A DNA stretch of 64,000 bases. It comes from Burkholderiales bacterium. GTDB taxonomy: Bacteria; Pseudomonadota; Gammaproteobacteria; Burkholderiales; Burkholderiaceae_F. The notes beneath the pieces were generated by a model, which ran no database searches, was not told the origin of the DNA, and saw nothing but the letters and a program-made list of their open reading frames with translations. Below, piece after piece: positions 9,635 through 18,756 of this stretch. Position 1 is the stretch's first letter. Each line of letters begins with the position of its first letter. The position numbers were made by a program, and so were the translations under genes. Location: contig JADJWR010000002.1 in assembly GCA_016716275.1 (NCBI GenBank), forward strand, positions 310,001 through 374,000, given 5' to 3'.

Positions 9635-11578
9635 ATGAAGGTCTTCCGCAATCCGCAGCAGGAGGTCGACCTGTTCAGGTCGCGCGTCGTCGTCGCGGCG
9701 CTGGTCGTGCTGGCGGCCTTCGCTGCGCTGGCGGCCCGCTTCGTCTGGCTGCAGGTGATCAAGCACGACGAGCTGCACCAGCGGGCCGAGGCGCAGCGCA
9801 CGGCGCTGGTGCCGGTGACCGCCAACCGCGGCCTGATCCACGACCGCAACGGCATCGTCATCGCCGAGAACTTCTCCGCCTACACGCTGGAGATCAATCC
9901 GCGGCAGGTCGGTGACGTCGCGGCGGTGGTCGACGAACTGGCGACGGTGGTCGACATCCAGCCGCGCGACCGGCGCCGCTTCAAGAAGCTGGCCGACGAG
10001 CTGAAGGGCGCCGAGTCGATCCCCATCCGCACCCGGCTGTCGGACGAGGAAGTGGCACGCTTCACGGCGCAGCGCTACCGCTTCCCCGGCGTCGAGTTGC
10101 GCGCCAGGCTGTTCCGCCACTATCCGCTCGGCGAGGTCGGCAGCCACATGGTCGGCCACATCGGCCGCATCTCGCCGGCCGACAAGGAGCGCATCGAGCG
10201 CTGGTCCGATGCCGCCAACTACGCCGGCGCCGAGTACATCGGCAAGACCGGCATCGAGGCGAGCTACCAGCGCGAGCTGCACGGCACCACCGGCATGCAG
10301 GAGGTGGAGATCACCGCCGGCGGCCGGGCGGTGCGCACGCTGACGCTGACCCCGCCGGTGGCCGGCAACGCGCTGCGGCTGTCGATCGACATCCGGCTGC
10401 AGGAGGTGGTCGAGCGCGCCTTCGAGGATCGCCGCGGCGCGCTGATCGCCATCGAGCCGGCCACCGGCGACGTGCTCGCCTTCGTCTCGATGCCGACCGT
10501 CGACCCGAACCTGTTCGTCGACGGCATCGATCCCAAGGTCTGGGAAGAGCTGAACGCCGATCCGGACAAGCCGCTGCTGAACCGCGCGCTGCGCGGTACC
10601 TATCCGATCGGCTCGACCTACAAGCCCTTCCTGGCGCTGGCGGCGCTGGAGACCGGCAAGCGCCGGCCCGAGCAGGTGATCAACGACCCGGGTTTCTTCA
10701 TGTATGGCGGGCGCCGCTTCCGCGACTCGAACAAGGTGCCGCTCGGCGCGGTCGACCTGCACCGATCGATCGTCAAGTCGAGCGACATCTACTACTACAT
10801 GCTCGCCGACGACCTCGGCGTCGACACCATCCACGACTTCATGAAGCCTTGGGGCTTCGGTCAGATCACCGGCATCGACATCGACGGCGAGATGACCGGC
10901 ATCCTGCCGTCGAGCGAGTGGAAGCTGCGCCGCTTCAAGCAGAAGTGGTACGGCGGCGAGACCATCTCGATCGGCATCGGCCAGGGCTACAACGCCTTCA
11001 CCCTGCTGCAGCTGGCGCATGCCACGGCGACGCTGGCCAACGACGGCGTGGTGATGAAGCCGCATCTGGTCAAGATCGTCGAGGATGCGGTCACCGGCGA
11101 GCAGCGGCCGACGGTGCCCGCGGCAGGCGTCCAGATACCGGTCAGGCAGGAGCACATCCGCATCGTCCGCGAGGCGATGGTCGACGTGAACATCAGCGGC
11201 ACCGGCCGCACCGCCTTCGCCGGCGCGCCGTACAAGGTGGCCGGCAAGACCGGCACGGCGCAGGTGGTCGGCATCAAGGCCAACGAGAAGTACGACGCCA
11301 GCAAGATCGACGAGCGCCACCGCGACCACTCGCTGTACATCGCTTTCGCGCCGGCCGGACCGGGTGAAAAGCCGGTGATCGCCATCGCCGCGCTGGTCGA
11401 GAACGCGGGCTTCGGCGCCCGCGCGGCCGCGCCGATCGTCCGCGCCGCCATCGACTACTACCTGCTCGGCAAGCTGCCGCCGGCGATGGCGCCGCTGAAG
11501 AGCGACCGTCTGCCGCCCGAGGCGGCGCAGCCCCGGGAGTTGCCGCGCCTGGCGCAGGCGGCGGCAGATGCGCCGTGA
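9635..11578 (+). CDS. mrdA: Penicillin-binding protein 2 (elongasome transpeptidase)
   Basis: Class B transpeptidase that cross-links lateral-wall peptidoglycan together with RodA. The 647-residue product has one N-terminal membrane anchor (residues about 18-38), a pedestal domain starting at TANRGLIHDRNG, and a C-terminal transpeptidase domain. The catalytic motifs are GSTYK (Ser327, Lys330), SSD at 382-384 and KTG at 538-540. The start ATG at 9635 matches the family opening (MKVFRNPQQEVDLFRSR). The 120-bp gap after mreD has a possible -10 (TAAAAT, 9577-9582), so an internal promoter is possible. The stop overlaps rodA by 4 bp. Confidence 0.96.
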   Translation: MKVFRNPQQEVDLFRSRVVVAALVVLAAFAALAARFVWLQVIKHDELHQRAEAQRTALVPVTANRGLIHDRNGIVIAENFSAYTLEINPRQVGDVAAVVDELATVVDIQPRDRRRFKKLADELKGAESIPIRTRLSDEEVARFTAQRYRFPGVELRARLFRHYPLGEVGSHMVGHIGRISPADKERIERWSDAANYAGAEYIGKTGIEASYQRELHGTTGMQEVEITAGGRAVRTLTLTPPVAGNALRLSIDIRLQEVVERAFEDRRGALIAIEPATGDVLAFVSMPTVDPNLFVDGIDPKVWEELNADPDKPLLNRALRGTYPIGSTYKPFLALAALETGKRRPEQVINDPGFFMYGGRRFRDSNKVPLGAVDLHRSIVKSSDIYYYMLADDLGVDTIHDFMKPWGFGQITGIDIDGEMTGILPSSEWKLRRFKQKWYGGETISIGIGQGYNAFTLLQLAHATATLANDGVVMKPHLVKIVEDAVTGEQRPTVPAAGVQIPVRQEHIRIVREAMVDVNISGTGRTAFAGAPYKVAGKTGTAQVVGIKANEKYDASKIDERHRDHSLYIAFAPAGPGEKPVIAIAALVENAGFGARAAAPIVRAAIDYYLLGKLPPAMAPLKSDRLPPEAAQPRELPRLAQAAADAP

Positions 11579-12708
11579 GTGACGTCGCGCTGAAGCAGCC
11601 GTGGCAACGCTCGCCGTTGGCGCTGTGGCTGCGCGACCGGCTACTGGTGCTCGACCCGGCGCTGCTGGCGATCGTCGGCGCGCTGGCGCTGATCGGGCTG
11701 GTGACGCTGTATTCGGCGGGCAACGACTTCCCGTGGCGCTTCACCGATCAGCTGCGCAACTTTGCCGTCGCCGCGGCGGTGATGTTCGTTGCCGCCAACG
11801 TGCCGCCGACGATGCTGCAGAAGCTGGCCGCGCCGGCCTATGTGGTCGGCGTGGCGCTGCTGGTGGCCGTCGAGGTCGGCGGGGTCACCGTCAAGGGAGC
11901 CACGCGCTGGCTCGACGTCGGCGTGACGCGGATCCAGCCGTCGGAGATGATGCGGCTGGCGTTGCCGCTGATGCTGGCCTGGTACTTCCACAAGCGCGAT
12001 GGCTCGGGCAAGCCGCTCGACTTCCTGGTTGCCGCGGTCCTGATGGCAGTGCCGGTGGCGCTGATCGCCAAGCAGCCCGACCTCGGCACCGCGCTGCTGG
12101 TGACCGCCGCCGGCGTGTACGTGATCTTCTTCGCCGGCCTGCCGTGGAAGTGGCTGGCGGTGCTCGGGGTGGCCGGAGTGGCCGCGCTGCCGCTGGCCTG
12201 GACGATGATGCACGACTACCAGCGCACCCGCGTGCTGACGCTGATCGACCCGACCACCGATCCGCTCGGCAAGGGCTTTCATACGCTGCAGGCGACCATC
12301 GCCATCGGTTCCGGCGGCGCCTTCGGCAAGGGCTGGATGCAGGGCACGCAGACGCACCTCGAGTTCATCCCGGAGCGCACGTCGGACTTCATCTTCGCCG
12401 TCTTCTCCGAGGAGTTCGGCCTGGTCGGCAACCTGGTGCTGATGGTGCTGTTCCTGTCGCTGGTGGGCCGCGCCTTGCTGATCGCGGTCAACGCGTCGAG
12501 CACCTTCTCGCGGCTGCTCGCCGGGGCGATCGCGCTGATCATCTTCACCTACGCCTTCGTCAACATGGGCATGGTCAGCGGCATCCTGCCGGTGGTGGGC
12601 GTGCCGCTGCCGTTCATCAGCTACGGCGGCACGGCGCTGCTCACGCTCGGGCTCGCCTGCGGCATGCTGATGAGCATCAACCGCCACCGCAAGCTGGTGC
12701 AGAGCTAG
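11575..12708 (+). CDS. rodA: Peptidoglycan polymerase RodA
   Basis: SEDS-family glycosyltransferase that polymerises lipid II in the elongasome with PBP2. It has 377 residues and about ten membrane helices. The family signatures are ATRWLDVGVTRIQPSE, then HLEFIPERTSDFIFAVFSEEFG, then the C-terminal GVPLPFISYGGTALLTLGLA. Translation starts at a GTG (11575) that overlaps the mrdA stop as GTGA, implying coupling and matched synthesis of the two partners. Confidence 0.97.
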   Translation: MSDVALKQPWQRSPLALWLRDRLLVLDPALLAIVGALALIGLVTLYSAGNDFPWRFTDQLRNFAVAAAVMFVAANVPPTMLQKLAAPAYVVGVALLVAVEVGGVTVKGATRWLDVGVTRIQPSEMMRLALPLMLAWYFHKRDGSGKPLDFLVAAVLMAVPVALIAKQPDLGTALLVTAAGVYVIFFAGLPWKWLAVLGVAGVAALPLAWTMMHDYQRTRVLTLIDPTTDPLGKGFHTLQATIAIGSGGAFGKGWMQGTQTHLEFIPERTSDFIFAVFSEEFGLVGNLVLMVLFLSLVGRALLIAVNASSTFSRLLAGAIALIIFTYAFVNMGMVSGILPVVGVPLPFISYGGTALLTLGLACGMLMSINRHRKLVQS

Positions 12709-12721
12709 GCAGCTGGTCACG

Positions 12722-13654
12722 ATGCCGGCGCCGCGTTCGCCCGTTACTGCGATGGCGATCGCCTCGCTGATCGCCGTCGCCGGCTGCAGCACCGCGCCGA
12801 AGCCGGCGACGCCGAGCCCGCCAGCGCCGGGGCGGCCGGGCGGCTTCTACCAGGACGACGGTCCGCCGGCGCAGGTGCCGGCCGACATCATGGCCACGCC
12901 GGATGCGGTGCCGCGGATCGAGCCGTTCCACAGCGGCGCCAGCCGACCGTACGTGGCTCTGGGCAACAGCTACACGCCGATCACCGACGACCGGGCGCTG
13001 GTTCAGCGCGGCTACGCCTCCTGGTACGGGCGGCAGTTCCACGGCAACCGCACCTCGACCGGCGAGATCTACGACATGTTCGCGATGACCGCGGCGCATC
13101 CGACGATGCCGCTGCCGAGCTACGCGCGGGTGACCAACCTGCGCAATGGCGCTTCGGTGGTGGTCCGCGTCAACGACCGCGGACCGTTCCGGGACGGGCG
13201 GGTGATCGACCTGTCCTACGCGGCGGCGGTGCGGCTCGGCATCGCCGCCACCGGGACCGGCGAAGTCGAGGTCCGGCGGATCACGCATCGCGAGATCGCC
13301 GGGCTCGGGGCGCCGGCCGTTGCCGCCGCGCCGCCCCCGGCGCCGTCCTCGCCGCCCCGGCCGGCAACCGCCGAGCCGCCGGTGGCCGCATCCAACGGCC
13401 GCTGGGCAGTACAGCTCGGCGCGTTCGCCGCCGCCGACCGCGCGCAGGAACTGCTGGCCCGCGTGCAGGCCGAGCTCGCCAAGCCGCAGGCGGGCAACCT
13501 GCCGGTCGACCTGCAGCCGCGGATCGAAAGCGACGGCGGGCTGCATCGGGTGCTGCTCGGGGCACTGCCGGAACGCGAAGCCGCGGCAACGCTGGCCACG
13601 CGCCTGGCGGCGCTGCTGGGCGGCGGCATTGCGACGTACGTAGTTCTGCGCTGA
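12722..13654 (+). CDS. rlpA: Septal ring lytic transglycosylase RlpA (lipoprotein with SPOR domain)
   Basis: Outer-membrane lipoprotein that binds or cleaves denuded glycan strands. It has 310 residues. The signal peptide ends in the lipobox IAVAGC (Cys22). The double-psi beta-barrel domain spans about residues 95-190 and carries ASWYGRQFHGNRTSTGEIYD, then NLRNGASVVVRVNDRGPF. A Pro/Ala linker leads to a C-terminal SPOR domain (WAVQLGAFAAADRAQELLAR, about 222-310). It lies 13 bp after rodA and ends the elongasome operon. Confidence 0.93.
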   Translation: MPAPRSPVTAMAIASLIAVAGCSTAPKPATPSPPAPGRPGGFYQDDGPPAQVPADIMATPDAVPRIEPFHSGASRPYVALGNSYTPITDDRALVQRGYASWYGRQFHGNRTSTGEIYDMFAMTAAHPTMPLPSYARVTNLRNGASVVVRVNDRGPFRDGRVIDLSYAAAVRLGIAATGTGEVEVRRITHREIAGLGAPAVAAAPPPAPSSPPRPATAEPPVAASNGRWAVQLGAFAAADRAQELLARVQAELAKPQAGNLPVDLQPRIESDGGLHRVLLGALPEREAAATLATRLAALLGGGIATYVVLR

Positions 13655-13686
13655 GTTCCGGCTGCAGTGCCGGCGCCAGCGCCCCG

Positions 13687-13692
13687 TATAGT
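13687..13692 (+). promoter_or_regulatory. Possible -10 element before the CNNM/CBS gene
   Basis: TATAGT, five of six matches to the sigma-70 -10 consensus, about 50 bp before the ATG at 13744. No convincing -35 lies 16-18 bp upstream, so this is a weak prediction. Confidence 0.3.
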
Positions 13693-13743
13693 CAGTTTCC
13701 CCCTCTTTTCCGGCAGGCCGCCTGAACGGCCGCCGTCGAGCCG

Positions 13744-15036
13744 ATGGAACTGATCCTGCTCGCCGTACTGATCCTGCTGAACGCGGCGTTCGCCATGTCG
13801 GAGATCGCGGTGGTGTCCTCGCGCAAGGCCAGGCTGCAGCGACTGGTCGACGACGGCATGCCGGGCGCCAGCGCGGCGATTGCGCTGCACGAGACGCCTT
13901 CCAACTTCCTGTCGACGATCCAGGTCGGCATCACCAGCGTCGGCATCCTCAGCGGCGCGATCGGCGAGGCGGCGCTGGCCGATCCGCTGGCGGCGTGGAT
14001 CGGCCAGATGCCGGCGCTGGCGCCGTACGCGAGAGGTCTGGCGCTCGGCGCGGTGGTGGTCGGAATCACCTACCTGTCGGTGGTGGTCGGCGAGCTGGTG
14101 CCCAAGCGGCTGGCCCTGCTCAAGCCCGAGGTGATCGCCGCCTTCATCGCGCGGCCGATGCAGTGGCTGGCACGGGCCGCCCGCCCGCTGGTGTGGTTGC
14201 TGTCGGCATCGAGCGACGGGCTGCTGCGGCTGGTCCGCGCGCGTCGCGGCGACGAGCCGCCGGTGACCGACGAGGAGATCGAGGTGCTGATGCAGCAGGG
14301 GGCCGAGGCGGGCGTCTTCCACAGCAGTGAACAGGCGATCGTCGCCAACGTGCTGCGCCTGGACGAACAGCGGATCGGCGCGATCATGACGCCGCGCGCC
14401 GACATCTACACGATCGACCTCGACGAGCCGGAAGCCACCGTTCGGCAGCAGTTGGCCGAGTGCCAGCATCATCGGGTGGTGGTCGTCCGCGGCGGCTTCG
14501 AGCAGGTCCTCGGCGTGCTGCACGTCACCGACCTGCTGATGCCGGCCTTCGAGGGCCGGCCGCTGGAGATCGAGCGCATCCTGCGGCCGCCGCTGTACGT
14601 GCCCGAGTCGGTCACCACCACCAAGCTGATGGAGCTTTTCCGCAAGGCGCGGGCCCAGTTCGCGCTGATCGTCGACGAGTACGGCGAGGTCCAGGGACTG
14701 GTGACGCTGACCGACGTGATGGCGTCGATCGTCGGCGATGTTCCCGCCGAGGGCGTGGCGATCGAGCAGGACGCCGTGCTGCGCGACGACGGGTCGTGGC
14801 TGATCGACGGCGCGGTGGGCATCGGGCGCTTCCGCGCGCTGCTCGACCTCGATCCGCTGCCCGGCGAGGACGAGGGCGCCTTCAACACGCTGGCCGGCTT
14901 CGCGCTGCACCAGCTCGGCCGGATCCCGGCGGTCGGCGAGCGCTTCGAGGCGGCCGGACTGCGCTTCGAGATCGTCGACATGGACCGCACGCGGATCGAC
15001 AAGCTGCTGGTCGCCCGGCTGCCGGAAGGCGCCTGA
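13744..15036 (+). CDS. CNNM-domain/CBS-pair membrane protein (TlyC/YtfL family)
   Basis: Inner-membrane protein of the CNNM/CorC superfamily, often annotated as a hemolysin-family or ion/polyamine-efflux protein. It has 430 residues. The N-terminal CNNM transmembrane domain opens MELILLAVLILLNAAFAMSE, with the family segment TIQVGITSVGILSGAIGE and VVGELVPKRLAL (residues about 55-125). Two CBS motifs follow (VLRLDEQRIGAIMTPRADIY and FALIVDEYGEVQGLVTLTD). A C-terminal CorC/HlyC transporter-associated domain begins near residue 345 (WLIDGAVGIGRFRALLDLD). The substrate is not visible from sequence. The stop codon is the first codon of the downstream tandem repeat. Confidence 0.9.
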   Translation: MELILLAVLILLNAAFAMSEIAVVSSRKARLQRLVDDGMPGASAAIALHETPSNFLSTIQVGITSVGILSGAIGEAALADPLAAWIGQMPALAPYARGLALGAVVVGITYLSVVVGELVPKRLALLKPEVIAAFIARPMQWLARAARPLVWLLSASSDGLLRLVRARRGDEPPVTDEEIEVLMQQGAEAGVFHSSEQAIVANVLRLDEQRIGAIMTPRADIYTIDLDEPEATVRQQLAECQHHRVVVVRGGFEQVLGVLHVTDLLMPAFEGRPLEIERILRPPLYVPESVTTTKLMELFRKARAQFALIVDEYGEVQGLVTLTDVMASIVGDVPAEGVAIEQDAVLRDDGSWLIDGAVGIGRFRALLDLDPLPGEDEGAFNTLAGFALHQLGRIPAVGERFEAAGLRFEIVDMDRTRIDKLLVARLPEGA

Positions 15037-15153
15037 GCGCGCCGGGCCGCCCCAAGCGCGAATCCTTCGAGCGTCAGCGAGAAGGTAGCCCGGTGAGCGC
15101 GCCGGGCCGCCCCAAGCGCGAATCCTTCGAGCGCCAGCGAGAAGCTAGTCAAG
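15034..15153. repeat. Two tandem 60-bp repeats starting at a stop codon
   Basis: Units 15034-15093 and 15094-15153 are nearly identical. They differ at one base in the middle (15074 T versus 15134 C) and at several bases in the last 12. A further TGAGC at 15154-15158 begins a third unit. The period is exactly 60 bp, so the minus strand reads as two near-identical 20-residue blocks. Each unit contains the G/C-rich core GCCGGGCCGCCCCAAGCGCG. The first TGA is the stop codon of the CNNM/CBS gene. Resembles short intergenic repeat families of Burkholderiales; function unknown. Confidence 0.85.
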
Positions 15154-15253
15154 TGAGCACCGGCACCGCACGGCCGCGCGGCGCACCGCGCCACGGCGAC
15201 ATGGCGATCGTTGTGCGCTAGCCTGCCCGTTAATCAGTCACGGAGCCGTTGCC

Positions 15254-16696
15254 ATGAACCTCGCCGAAGTCCGCCGCTTCCTCGACCGTCGCTGGGACGA
15301 GGAGCTGATCCCGCGCCTGGTCGACTACGTGAAGGTGCCGGCCAAGTCGCCGGCGTTCGACGCCGGCTGGGCGGCGCACGGTTACCTCGCCGCGGTGGTG
15401 CAGGAGGCGCACGCCTGGGCGGCGGCGCAGCGCATCGCCGGCATGCGGCTGGAGATCGTCACCATCGACGGCCGCACGCCCTGCCTGTTCTTCGACGTTC
15501 CGGCGACCCACGGACTGGGCAACGACCGCACCGTGCTGTTCTACGGCCATCTCGACAAGCAGCCGGAGATGGAGGGCTGGCGCGAGGGCTTCGGTCCCTG
15601 GCGACCGGTGATCGAGGACGGCAGGCTGTACGGCCGCGGCGCCGCCGACGACGGCTACGCTGTCTACGCCGCATTGAGCGTGATCGCCGCCCTCGATGCG
15701 CAGGGTGCGGCGCGGCCGCGCTGCGTCGGCATCATCGAGACCTGCGAGGAGTCCGGCAGCCCCGACCTGCCGGCCTACCTCGAGCTGCTGGCGCCGCGGC
15801 TCGGCGCAGTGGCGCTGGTCGCCGGCCTGGATTCAGGTTGCGGCAGCTACGACCAGCTTTGGGTCACCACCTCGCTGCGCGGGCTCGCCGGCGGCACCCT
15901 GACCGTCGAGGTGCTGTCCGAGGGCGTGCACTCGGGCAATGCAAGCGGTCTGGTGCCGAGTTCGATGCGCATCGCCCGCCAACTGCTCAACCGCATCGAC
16001 GACCCGGCCACCGGCCGCGTGATCGACCAGGTCTTCCATGCGCCGATCCCTGCCGAGCGATTGGCGCAGGCGCAGGCTGCCGGCCGCATCCTCGGCGAGC
16101 AGGTCTGGCGGCAGTTCCCGTGGATCGGCTGCTCGCACGGCGAAGGCGGCTTCGCGCACGCGATGCCGACCACCACCGATCCGGTCGAAGGAATCCTTGC
16201 CCGCACCTGGCTCCCGGCGCTGTCGGTGACCGGTGCCGCCGGCTTCCCGGGCATCGACTCGGCCGGCAACGTGCTGCGTCCGCGCACCACCTTCAAGCTC
16301 AGCCTGCGCCTGCCGCCGACCGTCGACGGCGAACTGGCCACCGAGCGGCTGCAGCGGCTGCTCGAGGCCGACCCGCCCTACAACGCCCGCGTCAGCTTCG
16401 TGCCGGACTGGGGCGCCACCGGCTGGAACGCGCCGGCCACCGCGCCATGGCTGGCACGCGCCGCCGACGAGGCCTCGCGCGCCGCCTTCGGCCGCGAGGC
16501 GGCGTGGATGGGCGAGGGCGGCACGATCCCGTTCATGAACATGCTCGGCCAGCGGTTCCCCGACGCGCAGTACCTGATCACCGGCGTGCTCGGCCCGAAG
16601 TCGAACGCGCACGGCCCGAACGAGTTCCTGCACATCGACTGCGTCAAGCGGCTCAGCGCGGCGGTCGCCTCGATCGTCGCCCAGGTGCCGGCCTGA
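15254..16696 (+). CDS. M20-family metallopeptidase
   Basis: Di-zinc exopeptidase/dipeptidase-type enzyme of 480 residues, predicted cytoplasmic. All metal-site residues are in place: His99 in YGHLDKQP, Asp132 bridging in GRGAADDGYA, catalytic Glu165 and ligand Glu166 in ETCEESGS, Asp193 in GLDSGCG, and His460 in EFLHIDC. The lid/dimerisation domain occupies about residues 215-390. Similarity is to the ArgE/DapE/carnosinase-like group; the substrate cannot be told. The ATG at 15254 is preceded by a G/A-rich stretch (cacggagcc). The next gene begins 11 bp after the stop, so cotranscription with the kinase is likely. Confidence 0.9.
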   Translation: MNLAEVRRFLDRRWDEELIPRLVDYVKVPAKSPAFDAGWAAHGYLAAVVQEAHAWAAAQRIAGMRLEIVTIDGRTPCLFFDVPATHGLGNDRTVLFYGHLDKQPEMEGWREGFGPWRPVIEDGRLYGRGAADDGYAVYAALSVIAALDAQGAARPRCVGIIETCEESGSPDLPAYLELLAPRLGAVALVAGLDSGCGSYDQLWVTTSLRGLAGGTLTVEVLSEGVHSGNASGLVPSSMRIARQLLNRIDDPATGRVIDQVFHAPIPAERLAQAQAAGRILGEQVWRQFPWIGCSHGEGGFAHAMPTTTDPVEGILARTWLPALSVTGAAGFPGIDSAGNVLRPRTTFKLSLRLPPTVDGELATERLQRLLEADPPYNARVSFVPDWGATGWNAPATAPWLARAADEASRAAFGREAAWMGEGGTIPFMNMLGQRFPDAQYLITGVLGPKSNAHGPNEFLHIDCVKRLSAAVASIVAQVPA

Positions 16697-16707
16697 ATCA
16701 CCGGCCG

Positions 16708-18738
16708 ATGGCCGCCGACTGGCTCACGCGCGCCGGCATCCTGGCGCGCCGCCATCCGGCGGCCATCGCAGTCAGCCTGGCGCTGGTGTCGAGCGTCAGC
16801 GCGTGGGTCTATTCCGGCGTGCGCAGCGCGCTGGTCGAACTGGCCGGCGCCAACCTGCAATCGCTGGCCGCCAGCGAAGCGCTGGCGGTCGAGACGTGGA
16901 TCGGCGAGAAGCGGCTGAACGTGCAGCGCTGGGCGCGTGACCCGCGGGTGACCGAGGCGGCCGAGCGGCTGCTCGATGCCGGTCGCAGCGGCGGCGATGC
17001 GTTGCGCGAGGCTTGCGCCGGTGCTTCGGGGGCGCGGCTGGTGCAGGCGATCGATGCGCTGCGGCTCGAGGATGCGGCGGCGTCGATCCACCTGATCGGT
17101 GGCGATGGCCGCGTACTGGCGGCGCGCGACGCTGCGAAGTGCGCGCTGCAACTGACGCCGGCGCTGCACCGCGCCTTCGCTCCGGCGCTGCAGGGCGAGA
17201 CGCAGTTCGCGGTGACCCGCTACGAGGCCGACCGGGTCGGCGCCGGCGGCAACGTCGACGGGCCGAGGATCTGGATCTCGGCGCCGGTGCGCAACGAAGC
17301 CGGCGACGTGATCGCGGCGCTCGACATCGGCAAGCCGGGCGACGAACGCTTCGCCGGGCTGTTCGCCGCCGCCAGCGTCGGCGCCTCCGGCGAGAGCTAT
17401 GCCTTCGACGACCGCGGTCTGCTGCTGACCGAGAGCCGGTTTCGCGACGCGCTGGTCGAGCGGGGCGAACTGCGCGCCGGCGAGAGTGCGGTGCTGCGCC
17501 AGCCGCTGAACGATCCGGATGCCGACGGCGAGCCGCAGCCGACCCGGCTGCTGGCGCTGGCGCTGGCCGGGCGCGAGGCCGTCCCGCCGCGGCTGCAGGG
17601 CGAAGTGCTGCAGCCTTACACGACCTACTACGGCGAGCGCGTCGTCGGCGTCTGGCGCTGGCTCGCGCCGCACGGGTTCGGCATCGCGGTGGAGGTGTCG
17701 GAGGCCGAGGCCTTCGCGCCGCTGCGGCGGATCGAACTGGCCTTCCTCGGCCTCGGCGCGCTGGTCGGCGCGGTGGCCTTCGGCTTCGTGGTCGCGCTGC
17801 TGCGCATGCAGCGGATGGCCGAGCAGGTCGAGGCGGCGCAGCGGGTCGGCAACTACGAGCTGATGGAGCAGGTCGGCCAGGGCGGCATGGCACGGGTGTA
17901 CCGGGCGCAGCACCGGCTGCTGAAGCGGCCGACTGCGGTGAAGATCATCGAACTGGCGATGACCAGCGACGAGATGCTGGCCCGCTTCGACCGCGAGGTG
18001 AGGCTGGCCAGCCAGCTGATGCACCCGAACACGGTCGAGGTCTTCGACTACGGCCGCACGCCGGAGGGCCAGCCGTTCTACGCGATGGAGTTCCTCGACG
18101 GCCTGACGCTGCAGCAGATCGTCGAGCAGCACGGTCCGCTGCCGGCGGCGCGCGCCGCCCATGCGCTGCGCGGCATCGCCGGCTCGCTTTCCGAGGCGCA
18201 CGCGAGGGGCCTGGTCCACCGCGACATCAAGCCGGCCAACGTGATGCTGTGCCGCCGCGGCGGCGAGGACGACGTGGTCAAGGTGCTCGACTTCGGGCTG
18301 GTCAAGGACACCCGATCGCCGCACACGCGCGACCTGACCCGCGCGCTGCGCGTGCTCGGCACGCCCGCCTACATGGCGCCCGAGCGCATCGAACAGCCCG
18401 ACAGCGCCGACACCCGCTCCGACCTGTATGCGCTCGGTGCGGTCGGTTACTTCCTGCTCGCCGGCAAGGCACCGTTCGGCGGCGACTCCGAGCTGGCACT
18501 GGCCTTCCAGGTGGTGCACACGCCGGCGCCACGCGCCTCGGCGGCAGCGGTCGCGCCAGTGCCGGCGGCGCTCGACGAGCTGATCGCCCGCTGCCTGGCG
18601 AAGTCGGCCGACGACCGCCCGGCCTCGGCTGGCGAGGTGGCGGCCGATCTCGACCGGCTGCTGGTGGCGCAGCCATGGACCAACGAGCAGGCGACCGCCT
18701 GGTGGAAAGCTCACGCTGTCGCCGGGCCAGCGTCGTAG
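16708..18738 (+). CDS. Transmembrane sensor Ser/Thr protein kinase
   Basis: A 676-residue receptor-like kinase. One helix (about residues 15-37) is followed by an extracytoplasmic domain (about 40-340) resembling Cache-type sensors. It contains IWISAPVRNEAGDVIAALDIG, then GESYAFDDRGLLLTESRFR. A second helix spans about 345-367. The cytoplasmic Hanks-type kinase domain runs about 383-665: glycine loop VGQGGMARVYRA, Lys412 in AVKII, catalytic HRDIKPAN (His504, Asp506), DFG Asp528, then GTPAYMAPERI. The order, sensor first and kinase last, is the reverse of the common PknB arrangement. The ATG at 16708 was chosen over in-frame sequence that overlaps the M20 gene. The ligand and targets are unknown. 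Confidence 0.88.
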   Translation: MAADWLTRAGILARRHPAAIAVSLALVSSVSAWVYSGVRSALVELAGANLQSLAASEALAVETWIGEKRLNVQRWARDPRVTEAAERLLDAGRSGGDALREACAGASGARLVQAIDALRLEDAAASIHLIGGDGRVLAARDAAKCALQLTPALHRAFAPALQGETQFAVTRYEADRVGAGGNVDGPRIWISAPVRNEAGDVIAALDIGKPGDERFAGLFAAASVGASGESYAFDDRGLLLTESRFRDALVERGELRAGESAVLRQPLNDPDADGEPQPTRLLALALAGREAVPPRLQGEVLQPYTTYYGERVVGVWRWLAPHGFGIAVEVSEAEAFAPLRRIELAFLGLGALVGAVAFGFVVALLRMQRMAEQVEAAQRVGNYELMEQVGQGGMARVYRAQHRLLKRPTAVKIIELAMTSDEMLARFDREVRLASQLMHPNTVEVFDYGRTPEGQPFYAMEFLDGLTLQQIVEQHGPLPAARAAHALRGIAGSLSEAHARGLVHRDIKPANVMLCRRGGEDDVVKVLDFGLVKDTRSPHTRDLTRALRVLGTPAYMAPERIEQPDSADTRSDLYALGAVGYFLLAGKAPFGGDSELALAFQVVHTPAPRASAAAVAPVPAALDELIARCLAKSADDRPASAGEVAADLDRLLVAQPWTNEQATAWWKAHAVAGPAS

Positions 18739-18756
18739 CGGCGACCGCGCCGCGGC

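Noticed and set aside
15034..15158. CRISPR array
   Set aside because: The units are directly adjacent with no spacers, only two copies, and no cas genes are present.
15034..15194. Minus-strand frame with two 20-residue repeats as a possible repeat protein
   Set aside because: The repeat arises from the 60-bp period of a noncoding repeat, and the frame runs antisense into the CNNM/CBS gene.
15211..16707. N-terminal extension of the Ser/Thr kinase over the M20 gene in another frame
   Set aside because: It overlaps a complete M20 peptidase and has shadow-frame composition; the ATG at 16708 gives a clean membrane-anchor start.
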